Origin: Gammaproteobacteria bacterium | GTDB lineage: Bacteria > Pseudomonadota > Gammaproteobacteria > Pseudomonadales > Ketobacteraceae | Reading direction: 5' to 3' | Length of the DNA stretch: 64,000 bases | Assembly (NCBI GenBank): GCA_013178375.1 | Contig: JABLXQ010000035.1 | Coordinates: 21,308-85,307 of the forward strand | In this document: piece after piece, positions 1 to 8,546 of the stretch | Layout: each line of letters opens with the position of its first letter | Numbering within the stretch: position 1 is the first letter of the stretch | Notes under the pieces: model-generated | Told to the model about the DNA's origin: nothing | Databases searched by the model: none | What the model saw: the letters and a program-made list of their open reading frames with translations, nothing else | Translations under genes and position numbers: made by a program

Positions 1-441
1 CTGATCGGGCGCGTTGCCCTGCCGCCGGTGTTGCAGGAAGCAATGAAAGCGGCGCCATTGATTGTACTGGAGGCGCCACTGGAACAGCGCGAGGAGCGGG
101 TGGTGCGCGATTACATCCAGGCCCAGCGTGCGGCCTATGATGTTGCCTATGGCGAGCAGGCGGCGGAGCGTTTCGCGGAATTCGTGCTGCACAACCTGGA
201 TCGCATTCGCTCCCGTTTGGGTGGCGAGCGGCACCAGCAGTTGCGTGAAGACTGGCAGCAGGCGCTGCAACTGTTTGAAGCGACGGGTGATACCGCCGGC
301 TTCCGCCCGGGCATTCGCCGCTTGCTGGTGGAGTATTACGATCCCATGTACGATTACCAGCTGTCGCGCCGCAGTGGGACCATCCTGGCGCGCGGAGAGG
401 CGGACCTGCTGCTGCAGGCGATGCGCCAGCACCATTCCTGA
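1..441 (+). CDS. selU: tRNA 2-selenouridine synthase SelU/MnmH, C-terminal part
   Basis: This is the 3' end of a gene that begins before the window; the frame is open from base 1. The enzyme replaces the sulfur of 2-thiouridine at the wobble base of some tRNAs with selenium, using selenophosphate made by SelD. The visible part starts with IGRVALPPVLQEAM and ends with the family-typical LLVEYYDPMYDYQL stretch, both characteristic of the C-terminal half of SelU/YbbB. The N-terminal rhodanese domain with its catalytic cysteine lies outside the window, so integrity cannot be judged. The assignment agrees with the selenium-type ABC operon directly downstream and the SelD fusion at 10376-12592. Confidence 0.93.
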   Translation: MIGRVALPPVLQEAMKAAPLIVLEAPLEQREERVVRDYIQAQRAAYDVAYGEQAAERFAEFVLHNLDRIRSRLGGERHQQLREDWQQALQLFEATGDTAGFRPGIRRLLVEYYDPMYDYQLSRRSGTILARGEADLLLQAMRQHHS

Positions 442-475
442 AGTCATACCACATTACATTTACCGGAGATTGCCA

Positions 476-1363
476 ATGTCGATTCGAAAACGGATTGCGG
501 CTGCGCGCCGTGCAGTGCTTGCCGCCACACTGACTGTTGTATCCAGCCTTGCTTCCGCCCAGACCTTTACCTTCACCGCCATCCCCGATCAGGACGAATC
601 CAAACTCACCGAGCGCTTCGGCCGCATTGCCGACTACCTGTCGAAGCAGGTGGGCGCGGAAGTGAAATACATCCCTGTGAAAAGTTACCCTGCTGCGGTA
701 GCCGCGTTCCGCAACAATCAGGTGCAGCTGGCCTGGTTCGGCGGACTCACCGGCGTGCAGGCGCGCAATCTGGTGCCGGGCAGCGAAGCCATCGCCCAGG
801 GTGCCGAGGACACCGCGTTCAAAACCTATTTCATCGCCCACGCCAGCACTGGTCTGAAAAACAGCGCGGAATTTCCCGCTGCCATTGCCGGCAAGAGTTT
901 TACATTCGGCTCGAAGGGTTCCACTTCCGGCCGGTTGATGCCGGAATTTTTCATTCGCGATCACTTCAAGAAAGCACCGGACGCGATTTTTTCCCGCGTC
1001 GGCTTTTCCGGCGATCACTCGCGCACCATGACGCTGGTGGAATCCGGTGCCTATGATGTTGGCGTGCTGAATTACACCGTGTGGGATGACGCGGTGAAGC
1101 AGGGCAGTGTGGACACGTCGAAAGTCAGCGTGATCTGGACCTCGCCCACCTATCCCGATTACCAGTGGACCATTCGCGGCGACGTGGATGCCGCCTGGGG
1201 CAAGGGCTTCAAGCAGAAAGTGCAGCAAGCGCTGCTGGACATGAAAGATCCGCAATTGCTGCAGGCGTTCCCGCGCACCGGTTTCGTGCCCGCGCAGAAC
1301 AGCGACTACGCACCGATTGAAAAGACTGCGATCGAACTGGGCATCATGGACGAAATCATGTGA
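476..1363 (+). CDS. Putative selenate/selenite ABC transporter, periplasmic binding protein (PhnD-like)
   Basis: 295 aa. The ATG at 476 follows a GGAG box (465-468) at good spacing and starts a clear Sec signal peptide: positively charged start, hydrophobic run, then ASAQ cleavage region near residue 28. The mature protein resembles PhnD-type binding proteins (phosphate, phosphite, phosphonate), with AIPDQDESKL near the start, WFGGLTGVQAR, a GSKGSTSGR loop and a PDYQW motif. PhnD-like proteins encoded beside selU/selD form a known subgroup predicted to bind selenate or selenite. The position 34 bases after selU supports that substrate, but it is an inference from context; phosphonate or phosphite remain possible. 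The ATPase gene overlaps the stop codon. Confidence 0.85.
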   Translation: MSIRKRIAAARRAVLAATLTVVSSLASAQTFTFTAIPDQDESKLTERFGRIADYLSKQVGAEVKYIPVKSYPAAVAAFRNNQVQLAWFGGLTGVQARNLVPGSEAIAQGAEDTAFKTYFIAHASTGLKNSAEFPAAIAGKSFTFGSKGSTSGRLMPEFFIRDHFKKAPDAIFSRVGFSGDHSRTMTLVESGAYDVGVLNYTVWDDAVKQGSVDTSKVSVIWTSPTYPDYQWTIRGDVDAAWGKGFKQKVQQALLDMKDPQLLQAFPRTGFVPAQNSDYAPIEKTAIELGIMDEIM

Positions 1364-2043
1364 TGTCCGGCGCGATGACATCTCCCGTGCTGTTTCATCT
1401 GGACGAGGCCGTCATCGGTTATGGCAGCCGCGCTGTGTTGCGCGGTTGTCAGCTCAGCATTGCTACCGGTGAGAAGGTGGCGCTGCTGGGTGAATCCGGC
1501 GCGGGCAAGACCACGCTGCTGCGCCAGTTGCGTTCGCTGCGTCCGGCGGATGTGGCCTGGTGTCCGCAGAATACCGGTCTGGTGCCGATGCTGTCGGTGT
1601 TTCACAACATTTACATGGGGCGGCTGGATCGCCATTCGTTTTTCTACAATCTGCTGAATCTGGTGCATCCGCTGGCGCAGCCCCGTGATGAAATTGCGGC
1701 GCTGGCACAGCAGCTGGGTTTGCAGGAAAAATTGTTCACGTCGGTGGACAAACTGTCCGGCGGCCAGCAGAGCCGCACCAGCCTGGGTCGCGCGCTGTAT
1801 CAGCAGCGGCCGGTTTTTCTCGGCGACGAACCGGTGTCGGCGGTGGATGAAGTGCAGGCCGACCAGTTGTTGCAACTGATCTGCGCGCGCCACGAAACTA
1901 TGGTGATTGCGCTGCACGATGTGGCGCTGGCGTTGCGCTATTGCAACCGCGTCATTGGCTTGCAGGGTGGCAGGATCGCGCTGGACCAGCCGGCCAGTGC
2001 GTGCGATCCGGCGGAATTGCTGCGCCTGTACGCGCACGCGTGA
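1363..2043 (+). CDS. Putative selenate/selenite ABC transporter, ATP-binding protein (PhnC-like)
   Basis: 226 aa. Energises uptake with the neighbouring binding protein and permease. All ABC motifs are present: Walker A GESGAGKTT, Q-loop in WCPQNTG, signature LSGGQQ, Walker B FLGDEP with catalytic glutamate, and the switch histidine in IALHD. It resembles PhnC-type ATPases. The ATG at 1363 overlaps the stop codon of the binding-protein gene by one base (TGATG), indicating translational coupling; a GTG at 1360 and an ATG at 1375 are alternatives. The permease start follows 4 bases after the stop. Confidence 0.87.
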   Translation: MSGAMTSPVLFHLDEAVIGYGSRAVLRGCQLSIATGEKVALLGESGAGKTTLLRQLRSLRPADVAWCPQNTGLVPMLSVFHNIYMGRLDRHSFFYNLLNLVHPLAQPRDEIAALAQQLGLQEKLFTSVDKLSGGQQSRTSLGRALYQQRPVFLGDEPVSAVDEVQADQLLQLICARHETMVIALHDVALALRYCNRVIGLQGGRIALDQPASACDPAELLRLYAHA

Positions 2044-2047
2044 CACC

Positions 2048-3556
2048 ATGCAGTCCTCCTCTTTCCCCCTGATTCCCGTCCGCGACAGTTCCGCCACGGC
2101 CATGGTGCGCACCAGTGCGCTGTTCGTGCTGGTGGCGCTGCTGTGTCTGCCGTGGGCGGATTTGAGTATTTCCACCCGCGATCCCTGGCAGGAGTTGGCG
2201 CGTCTCGGTTGGGGATTGCTGACGCCGTCGTTCGATAATCCGCTCACCCTGCTGGAAGCACTGGCCAACACGCTGGCGTTTGCGCTGCAGGGTGTGGCGC
2301 TGGGCGCGGTGGGCGGATTTTTACTGGCGCTGGGTTATCGCCGTGCTGCGGTGCGCCGTTTTGCCGCTTTCATCCGCGCGATTCATGAATTGTTCTGGGC
2401 CTTGCTGTTCATTCAACTGGCAGGGCTGTCGCCGGCGGCGGGCGTGCTGGCGATAGCGATTCCCTACGCCGGCACTTTCGCCAAAATTTACGGTGAGTTG
2501 TTCGAAGAAGTGGACCCGTCCGCGCGTCAGGCATTGCCCGTTGGCACCGGTGCGCTATCGGCCTTTTTCTTCACCGAGTTGCCGCAGTGTTTTGCGCACA
2601 TGGTGACCTACACGCGCTACCGGCTGGAGTGCGGCATCCGTTCCTCCGCCGTACTGGGTTTCATTGGTCTGCCCACAGTGGGATTCCATCTGGAAACCGC
2701 GCTCAAGCAGGGGCAGTACAGCGAAGCCGCCGCGTTGTTTTACGCACTGGTGCTGGTGATCGTCACGCTGCACGGCTGGATGCGCGCGAAATTGCTGCCG
2801 CTGTATCTGTTGGCCGTGCTGGTGTGGTTGCCGCCAGTGGCGCAGTTCAATGGTGCGCTGGTGTGGCGTTTTTTCAGCGAGGATATAGTGCCGGCGCCGC
2901 TGCGACAGGGCTGGAACGGTGAAGGGCTGTGGCGGTGGCTGCACGCCTTGTGGAGCAGTCAGATTGCGCCGGGATTGGGTAACACGCTGGTGCTGGCATT
3001 GCTGGCGCTGATCGGTACCGGTCTGGTGACGCTGTTGACCTTCCCCGCGATTTCCCATCTGTTCGGCCGGCCGGTGACGCGCGCCGGCGGCCATTTTTTT
3101 CTGGTGCTGATGCGTTCCGCGCCGGAATACCTGCTGGCATTTGTCGGCCTGCTGCTGTGGGGGCCGAGCATGCTGCCGGCGGTGGTGGCGCTGTCGCTGC
3201 ACAACGGCGCCATCATTGCGCATCTGGTGGGACATTACAGCGACAGCCTGCAGCTGCGCGACGATGCAGTGACAGGGCTGAACCGCTATCTGTTCGAGGT
3301 GCTGCCGCGCATCTATCGCACTTTCCTCGCGTTCACCCTGTACCGGTTTGAAATCCTGATGCGGGAAACTGCCATGCTCGGCATCCTGGGAATTCCCACG
3401 CTGGGATTCTTTATCGATTCCGCCTTTACCGAATTCCGCTTTGATCGCGCCATGCTGTTGCTGCTGGTCACTGCGTTGCTGAACATGAGCGTGGACATGC
3501 TGGCGCGTACCCTGCGGCGGCGTCTGCATTTGTCCAGTCAGCCGGAGAGTTTGTAA
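2048..3556 (+). CDS. Putative selenate/selenite ABC transporter, fused tandem permease (PhnE-like)
   Basis: 502 aa, about twice the length of a single PhnE permease. Two homologous halves are visible. Each has an inner-membrane helix bundle and a PhnE-like tail: VLGFIGLPTVGFHLETAL near residue 220 and MLGILGIPTLGFFIDSAF near residue 455. Each also carries a cytoplasmic coupling segment (FFFTELPQ in the first, LFEVLPR in the second). A single polypeptide therefore seems to supply both transmembrane domains, so no second permease gene is needed. The start at ATG 2048 lies 4 bases after the ATPase stop. The upstream in-frame extension to 1907 overlaps the ATPase gene and was rejected. Substrate is inferred from the selU neighbour. 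Confidence 0.85.
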   Translation: MQSSSFPLIPVRDSSATAMVRTSALFVLVALLCLPWADLSISTRDPWQELARLGWGLLTPSFDNPLTLLEALANTLAFALQGVALGAVGGFLLALGYRRAAVRRFAAFIRAIHELFWALLFIQLAGLSPAAGVLAIAIPYAGTFAKIYGELFEEVDPSARQALPVGTGALSAFFFTELPQCFAHMVTYTRYRLECGIRSSAVLGFIGLPTVGFHLETALKQGQYSEAAALFYALVLVIVTLHGWMRAKLLPLYLLAVLVWLPPVAQFNGALVWRFFSEDIVPAPLRQGWNGEGLWRWLHALWSSQIAPGLGNTLVLALLALIGTGLVTLLTFPAISHLFGRPVTRAGGHFFLVLMRSAPEYLLAFVGLLLWGPSMLPAVVALSLHNGAIIAHLVGHYSDSLQLRDDAVTGLNRYLFEVLPRIYRTFLAFTLYRFEILMRETAMLGILGIPTLGFFIDSAFTEFRFDRAMLLLLVTALLNMSVDMLARTLRRRLHLSSQPESL

Positions 3557-3658
3557 CGTCTGCCCGTCTGGGCGCTTTATAATCTCTTGACTATTGATTG
3601 AGCCTTTCTTGTTGCCCCTGCCGCTAAGCTGCCCCTGTACTCGAAACAGGAGCAGTGA

Positions 3659-4075
3659 TTGCCCGCGTTACATTCCCGACATTTCTGGTTGCAACCCGCC
3701 CGCTTTCTGCTGAGTGGCGGCATGGCGACAGTGCTGCACTGGCTGCTGATGAGTGCGTTGATTGCCGTGCAGGTTCCGGCGGTTATGGCCACTGCATTGG
3801 GTGCCATTGCCGGGGCCTGCCTGAACTACCTGTTGCAGTACCACTTCACTTTCCGCGCCCGCACCGATCATGCCAAAGCCGTTCCCGTCTACTTCCTGGT
3901 GGCTGCGCTGGGCTGGCTGGCCAATCTGGGCCTGTTTGCCGGCCTGCACCTGCTGCTGGATCTGAATACTGCAATCGCACAAGTGCTGACGACAGGGATT
4001 GTCGCCCTGCTGAACTACATTCTCTACAAGAGGGTTGTGTTTCATGAATGCTCCCAGTCACCTTTGGCTACCTGA
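3659..4075 (+). CDS. GtrA family membrane protein
   Basis: 138 aa with four predicted membrane helices, the size and pattern of GtrA proteins, which are thought to help translocate undecaprenyl-phosphate-linked sugars across the inner membrane. Typical features are FLLSGGMATVLHW at the start, CLNYLLQYHFTFR after helix 2 and NYILYKRVVF at the end. A TTG start at 3659 is chosen because an AGGAG box (3648-3652) precedes it by 6 bases. The glycosyltransferase start lies inside its 3' end, a 32-base overlap. A TATAAT hexamer at 3578-3583 could be the operon -10 box, but no convincing -35 was found. It probably flips the lipid-linked sugar made by the next gene. Confidence 0.85.
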   Translation: MPALHSRHFWLQPARFLLSGGMATVLHWLLMSALIAVQVPAVMATALGAIAGACLNYLLQYHFTFRARTDHAKAVPVYFLVAALGWLANLGLFAGLHLLLDLNTAIAQVLTTGIVALLNYILYKRVVFHECSQSPLAT

Positions 4076-5072
4076 ATTCACCCGGAGCGCTGCTGAACTG
4101 CTGTCGGTGGTGGTGCCCGTGTACAACGAACGCGAAGTGCTGCCGCTGTTCTGCGAGCGCCTGCAGCAGGCGCTTGGCCGGTTGCAGATGCAGCACGAAA
4201 TCCTGTTCGTGGATGATGGCAGCAAGGATGGCAGCGCCGATTTCCTGCGCCTGTTTGCACTTTCAGTTCCAACCGTAAAAGTGATCGCGCTCAGTCGCAA
4301 TTTCGGCAAGGAAGCCGCCGTAACCGCCGGCTTTGAACATGCGGCCGGTGACGCGGTGATCTTGCTGGATGCAGATCTGCAGGACCCGCCGGAACTGATT
4401 CCCGACATGGTGGCCGCCTGGAAGAAGGGCGCCGACGTCGTCTGCATGCGCCGTCGTTCCCGGGCCGGTGAAACCTGGTTCAAGCGCACCAGTGCCAGCC
4501 TGTACTACCGCTTGCTGAATCGTCTCAGCCGGTTCGATATTCCGCACGACACCGGCGATTTTCGCCTGATGAGCCGGCGCGCGGTGGATGCTCTGAACCA
4601 GCTGCCCGAGCGCAATCGCTACATGAAAGGATTGTTTGCGTGGATCGGCATGCCGACCCAGGTGCTTCTGTATGATCGCGACTCCCGCGCTGCCGGCAAT
4701 ACCAAATGGAATTTCACTGCCCTGCTGGGGCTGGCCTTCGAAGGCATCACTTCCTTTTCCACAGCGCCGTTGCGCTGGACAACATTGGTAGGTGTGCTCG
4801 CATCCGCCTGGGGCACGTTGTTTGGCTTGTGGATTGTGGCCAAGGCGTTGCTGCTGGGCGATCCGGTGCCGGGCTATCCGTCGCTGATTGCTATCGTGAC
4901 TTTTCTTGGGGGCGTGCAGTTGCTGACGGTGGGACTGGTCGGCGAATACGTCGGCAAGATTTATGTCGAGGTGAAACAGCGCCCGGTTTATCTGGTGCAG
5001 GATGTGACGGCATCGACAGCGGTGGCCACTGTTAAAACCGAACGGGCGGACAGACATGTTGCGACGCGTTGA
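4044..5072 (+). CDS. Polyprenyl-phosphate glycosyltransferase, GT2 family (DPM1/ArnC/GtrB-like)
   Basis: 342 aa. Makes a polyprenyl-monophosphate sugar from a nucleotide sugar at the cytoplasmic face. The GT2 catalytic domain shows VVVPVYNE, a DDGSKDGS motif and LLDADLQDPPEL, which holds the metal-binding DxD. Two C-terminal membrane helices (around residues 245-310) end in GEYVGKIY, as in DPM1-like bacterial transferases. ATG 4044 was chosen over the in-frame upstream start at 4035. The gene overlaps gtrA at its 5' end and the GT39 gene by 17 bases at its 3' end, so the three are one unit. The sugar is unknown: no arnA or arnB, needed for aminoarabinose, is present in the window. Confidence 0.9.
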   Translation: MNAPSHLWLPEFTRSAAELLSVVVPVYNEREVLPLFCERLQQALGRLQMQHEILFVDDGSKDGSADFLRLFALSVPTVKVIALSRNFGKEAAVTAGFEHAAGDAVILLDADLQDPPELIPDMVAAWKKGADVVCMRRRSRAGETWFKRTSASLYYRLLNRLSRFDIPHDTGDFRLMSRRAVDALNQLPERNRYMKGLFAWIGMPTQVLLYDRDSRAAGNTKWNFTALLGLAFEGITSFSTAPLRWTTLVGVLASAWGTLFGLWIVAKALLLGDPVPGYPSLIAIVTFLGGVQLLTVGLVGEYVGKIYVEVKQRPVYLVQDVTASTAVATVKTERADRHVATR

Positions 5073-6555
5073 TACATTGTTGTGGCTACTGTTGCTGATG
5101 CTGGCGTCGCGCCTGATAGGCATGGTCTGGTTGCCACTGGCAGATACGTCGGAACCGCGCTACGCGGAAATCGCACGGGTGATGGCGGAAAGCGGTGACT
5201 GGATCACGCCCTGGTTTGAACCGGGATTGCCGTTCTGGGGCAAGCCGCCGCTGGCCTTCTGGAGTGAAGCTGCTTCGGTCAGTTTGCTGGGCCTGTCGGA
5301 TTTCGCGGTGCGGCTGCCGTCATGGCTGGCTACGCTGGGTGTTCTGGGGCTGGTGCATGCACTGGCGCAAGCCTGGTTTGGCCAACGCGTTGCACGCTGG
5401 GCTGCGCTTGTTTACGGTTCGATGGCGCTGACATATATAGTGGCTGGCGCTGTGTTGATGGACCCGTTTCTGACACTGGGCACCACCTGGGCGATGACCG
5501 CAGTGGCGCTGGCGGCACGCGAACCGCGCTGGTACTGGCGTTACGGATTTTTTCTGGGCGTTGCCATCGGGCTGCTGGCGAAAGGTCCGCTGGCGCTGGT
5601 TCTGGTGGTGGGTCCGCTGTTGCCCTGGTATCTGTTGCATGCAGAGGCGCGCACGTCATTGCGGTCGCTGCCCTGGCTGAGCGGCAGCTCGCTGTTACTG
5701 CTAATCACGTTGCCATGGTATGTGGCGGCCGAGCTGAAAACGCCAGGCTTTCTGCATTATTTTCTGGTGGGCGAACATTTTCTGCGGTTTGTTGATCCGG
5801 GCTGGGCGGGTGATCTGTACGGTTCTGCCCACGAGCGCGCGCATGGAACCATCTGGATTTACTGGCTGCTCTCGGCCAGCCCCTGGTCCCTGATCGGGCT
5901 GGCGCTGATTGCACAACGCCTGCTGCGGCAGCGCGACATGACCTGGTTGCCGGTCATCCTGCGCGATCAGCGTCTGGTCTTTCTGCTGGGCTGGAGTCTG
6001 GTGGCGCCCGCGTTCTTCACGCTGGCAGGCAATATCCTGTGGACCTACGTGCTGCCGGCGTTGCCCGCGATGGCCATATTGCTGGCTGTACTGATACAGC
6101 CGCAGGCACCGGTGCGCAGCGGCATTCGCGCCGCAGGCTGGAGCGCTGGCTTGCTTCCCGTGGGGCTGTGTGTGCTGGTGCTGGCGGCGAATCTGAATCC
6201 CTCCCTGCTCAAATCGGAAAAAGCGCTGGTGGAATTTGTACAGCGTCAGGACGCCGATGCGACGCTCATTTTCGCCGGACAGAGGCCATTCTCGGCCCGC
6301 TATTATTCGCGCGGGCAGGCGGGTCTGGTTGACGCGGAACAGGTTCTATCGCTGCTGGCGGCGGAGCCTCGCCCGGTTTACCTGGCCATCCCGAAGCGGA
6401 AACTTGCTGCTGTGGGTGCAGCGCTCGGAAATGCCTCGCGGTCTATACAGCCGGTGTATGAAAGCCGTGGTTATGTGTTGCTCGCGATTCCTGCTGCCAG
6501 CCCGGTTGCGGTACACGACAATGACCGGCGGGCGGCTATTCCGGATCAGGGCTAG
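5056..6555 (+). CDS. ArnT-like lipid A glycosyltransferase, GT39/GT83 family
   Basis: 499 aa integral membrane protein with about 11-12 helices and a C-terminal soluble tail. The family transfers a sugar from undecaprenyl phosphate to a lipid acceptor at the periplasmic face; ArnT moves aminoarabinose to lipid A. The first periplasmic loop carries DTSEPRYAEIAR, with the acidic residue and EPRYAE typical of the family, followed by FWGKPPLAFW. ATG 5056 overlaps the upstream GT2 gene. Together with gtrA and GT2 this is a complete make-flip-transfer set. The donor sugar could be hexose or hexosamine, as in Francisella FlmF2/FlmK, rather than aminoarabinose. The 3' end overlaps the convergent histidine kinase gene by 20 bases. 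Confidence 0.87.
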   Translation: MLRRVDTLLWLLLLMLASRLIGMVWLPLADTSEPRYAEIARVMAESGDWITPWFEPGLPFWGKPPLAFWSEAASVSLLGLSDFAVRLPSWLATLGVLGLVHALAQAWFGQRVARWAALVYGSMALTYIVAGAVLMDPFLTLGTTWAMTAVALAAREPRWYWRYGFFLGVAIGLLAKGPLALVLVVGPLLPWYLLHAEARTSLRSLPWLSGSSLLLLITLPWYVAAELKTPGFLHYFLVGEHFLRFVDPGWAGDLYGSAHERAHGTIWIYWLLSASPWSLIGLALIAQRLLRQRDMTWLPVILRDQRLVFLLGWSLVAPAFFTLAGNILWTYVLPALPAMAILLAVLIQPQAPVRSGIRAAGWSAGLLPVGLCVLVLAANLNPSLLKSEKALVEFVQRQDADATLIFAGQRPFSARYYSRGQAGLVDAEQVLSLLAAEPRPVYLAIPKRKLAAVGAALGNASRSIQPVYESRGYVLLAIPAASPVAVHDNDRRAAIPDQG

Positions 6556-7795
6556 CGGCAAGAAAGGTGACCCGAATGCAGGTGCCAGCGGAGGACGGTG
6601 TTACTTCCACACGCCAGCCCAGCTTCTGACACGCCAGATTCACGATATACAGTCCCAGCCCGGACGCCAGTTTCGGATCCTGCGATGGCTGTGTCAGCGG
6701 TATGTCTGCTCCGCCGCCCTGATCCCGGACGTCGATGTGCGACGGGTGCAGGGAAATCGTGACGCTGCCTTCCGTGTGGCTGAGTGCGTTGCTGATCAGA
6801 TTGTGCAGAAGCATGCGGACCAGGGCCTTGTCAGCGGCGAGCCGAACATCCTGTTCAGGACGGGAGAAATGTAGTCGTGTCGCGTTGGCGGGGTTTTCCA
6901 TGGTGTAGCTCTGACACAACTGCTCAAGCAGTTCACCCAGGGAAAAATTTTCCAGTTGCATATCCTCGTTACCCTGTCGCATCAGCGCCAGCAGTGTCCT
7001 GATATTGGCTGACATTTCTTCCGCCGCCTGGATAATCCGCTGCAAGGTTTTGGCGTCATCCGCGCCCACCCGCTGCCGGCTTTCGATGATGCGGGCTGCA
7101 CCCAGAATGACGGAAACCGGCGTGCGCAATTCATGTGAGGCCAGATTGATCATGGTCTTTTCGCGCTGCATGCTGGACTCTATCCGGTCCAGATAGAGAT
7201 TGACCGCGGTGGCCACTTCATTGAGTTCTGCATCGACAAAGTTATCCTGCAGCCTGCTGTTGATGTCTTGCTCATCCAGCTGTGTTATGGCGCGGGCGAA
7301 CTTGCGCACTGGCGCGGAAATACGCTTGCTGAAAATGCTGGCCAGCACGAAGCAGGCAACGCAGATCAGCAGTGCCAGCGTCAGTACGTACAGGACCAGC
7401 GTATCTTCCCGTTCCTCGAACAGCTGCAGATCCTTGGCCAGGTAGTAATTGCCGTCTTCAAAGTCCTGGGTCACCACGAAATATTCCTTGCCCAGAAATT
7501 CGATTTCACCCTGGAAGGGTACCGGCAAACCGCGAAAAACCACGGGCAGGTAATCGGCTTCGTCCAACCCGGTTGGCACGAACGCGCTCACCAGTTGTGC
7601 GGTGATCGTGCGCTGGGGGGTGCTTTTGTCGCCGTTCTCCCTGAAGTAGTCCAGCTCTACCTCCCGGTCGGACTGCAGCATGGTTTCCTCAAGATCCTCC
7701 AGCGCCCACCAGGCGAACATGAGTGTGGTGGTCAGGAACAGCAGATTGACGAAAAAAAACAGCCGGAAAGTTCGCTGGGCGATGGACCGCGCCAT
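6536..7795 (-). CDS. Sensor histidine kinase (PmrB/BasS-like position)
   Basis: 419 aa inner-membrane kinase. Two membrane helices (about residues 10-30 and 133-153) bracket a periplasmic domain of roughly 100 residues with acidic patches such as EDLEE. A HAMP-like region follows, then the H-box NLASHELRTP with the phosphorylated histidine, the N-box LLHNLISNALSH, a G1 motif DQGGGAD and G2 SGLGLYIV. It is the last gene of an eptA-regulator-kinase operon, starting 3 bases after the response regulator stop. That order matches pmrCAB of enterics, Pseudomonas and Acinetobacter. Sensing of cationic peptides, metal or acidity is an inference from that arrangement; the input signal is not visible. 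Confidence 0.88.
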   Translation of the reverse strand: MARSIAQRTFRLFFFVNLLFLTTTLMFAWWALEDLEETMLQSDREVELDYFRENGDKSTPQRTITAQLVSAFVPTGLDEADYLPVVFRGLPVPFQGEIEFLGKEYFVVTQDFEDGNYYLAKDLQLFEEREDTLVLYVLTLALLICVACFVLASIFSKRISAPVRKFARAITQLDEQDINSRLQDNFVDAELNEVATAVNLYLDRIESSMQREKTMINLASHELRTPVSVILGAARIIESRQRVGADDAKTLQRIIQAAEEMSANIRTLLALMRQGNEDMQLENFSLGELLEQLCQSYTMENPANATRLHFSRPEQDVRLAADKALVRMLLHNLISNALSHTEGSVTISLHPSHIDVRDQGGGADIPLTQPSQDPKLASGLGLYIVNLACQKLGWRVEVTPSSAGTCIRVTFLAASPDPE

Positions 7796-7798
7796 GGG

Positions 7799-8491
7799 TT
7801 ACACCTGTGTCGAATCCAGTTGATAGCCGCGCCCATACAGGGCTTTGATCAGCGGTTGGCCCAGTGCCTGCTTGAGTTGTTTGCGCAGCATGTAGATGTG
7901 GGTGCGGATCGTGTGTTCATCCACCGTGTCGATCCCCCACAGCCGATTGCTGATGTCCTCGTAGGTCACGAAATTCGGATAGGCCCTTATCAGCACCTCG
8001 AACAGCGTGGCGCTCAGGCCGGACAGAGTGACGCTGGCACCTTTGTCTGCAACAACTTTCAGGGTACCCGGATAGTACGCAAGGTTGCCCGCCCTGAGTG
8101 CGTCCTGTGACGGCTGGCGGTGACGGCAGGCGGCCCGGATGCGCATCTCCAGTTCCCGCATGTCGAATGGTTTGGTCAGGTAATCGGTGGCACCCACGCC
8201 AAAGCCCTTGATCTTGTCGTCGATGGAATCCAGTGCGGTCAGCAGTATGACGGGCACCTGCGAATTCAGATCCTTGCGGATGCGTTGACAGATGGTGATG
8301 CCATTTACGCCCGGCAGCATTATGTCGAGCACAATCACATCGTAGGCGTGATTGGCCAGGAGATGCAGCGCGGTCAGCCCGTCGCGGGCGAAATCCGTTT
8401 CCCAGGCATCGGCGCTGAAATATTCCGCCAGATTGTCCATCAGTGCCTTGTGATCCTCGACAAAGAGGACCCGAATTTTGGTGGATTCCAT
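7799..8491 (-). CDS. OmpR/PhoB-family response regulator (PmrA/BasR-like position)
   Basis: 230 aa, normal length. The receiver domain has the acidic pocket VEDH, the phosphoacceptor in VIVLDIMLPG and the conserved lysine in YLTKPFD. The C-terminal winged helix ends with HTIRTHIYMLRKQL and YGRGYQL. ATG 8491 (MESTKIRV) is the start that fits a receiver domain; the frame stays open upstream, but that part is antisense-like and overlaps eptA. The kinase gene follows after 3 bases and eptA ends 55 bases upstream on the same strand, so it probably controls its own operon. It may also control the convergent glycosyltransferase set. Confidence 0.9.
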   Translation of the reverse strand: MESTKIRVLFVEDHKALMDNLAEYFSADAWETDFARDGLTALHLLANHAYDVIVLDIMLPGVNGITICQRIRKDLNSQVPVILLTALDSIDDKIKGFGVGATDYLTKPFDMRELEMRIRAACRHRQPSQDALRAGNLAYYPGTLKVVADKGASVTLSGLSATLFEVLIRAYPNFVTYEDISNRLWGIDTVDEHTIRTHIYMLRKQLKQALGQPLIKALYGRGYQLDSTQV

Positions 8492-8546
8492 TGTACGGGT
8501 GTTCCATTGGTCATGATGAAAACAAGTATACATGGCGGCGGCCCCG

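Noticed and set aside
452..464. CATTACATTTACC shared between the leader of the selenium binding-protein gene and the LOG gene leader (51610-51622)
   Set aside because: A 13-base match is expected by chance in 64 kb; no common function links the genes.
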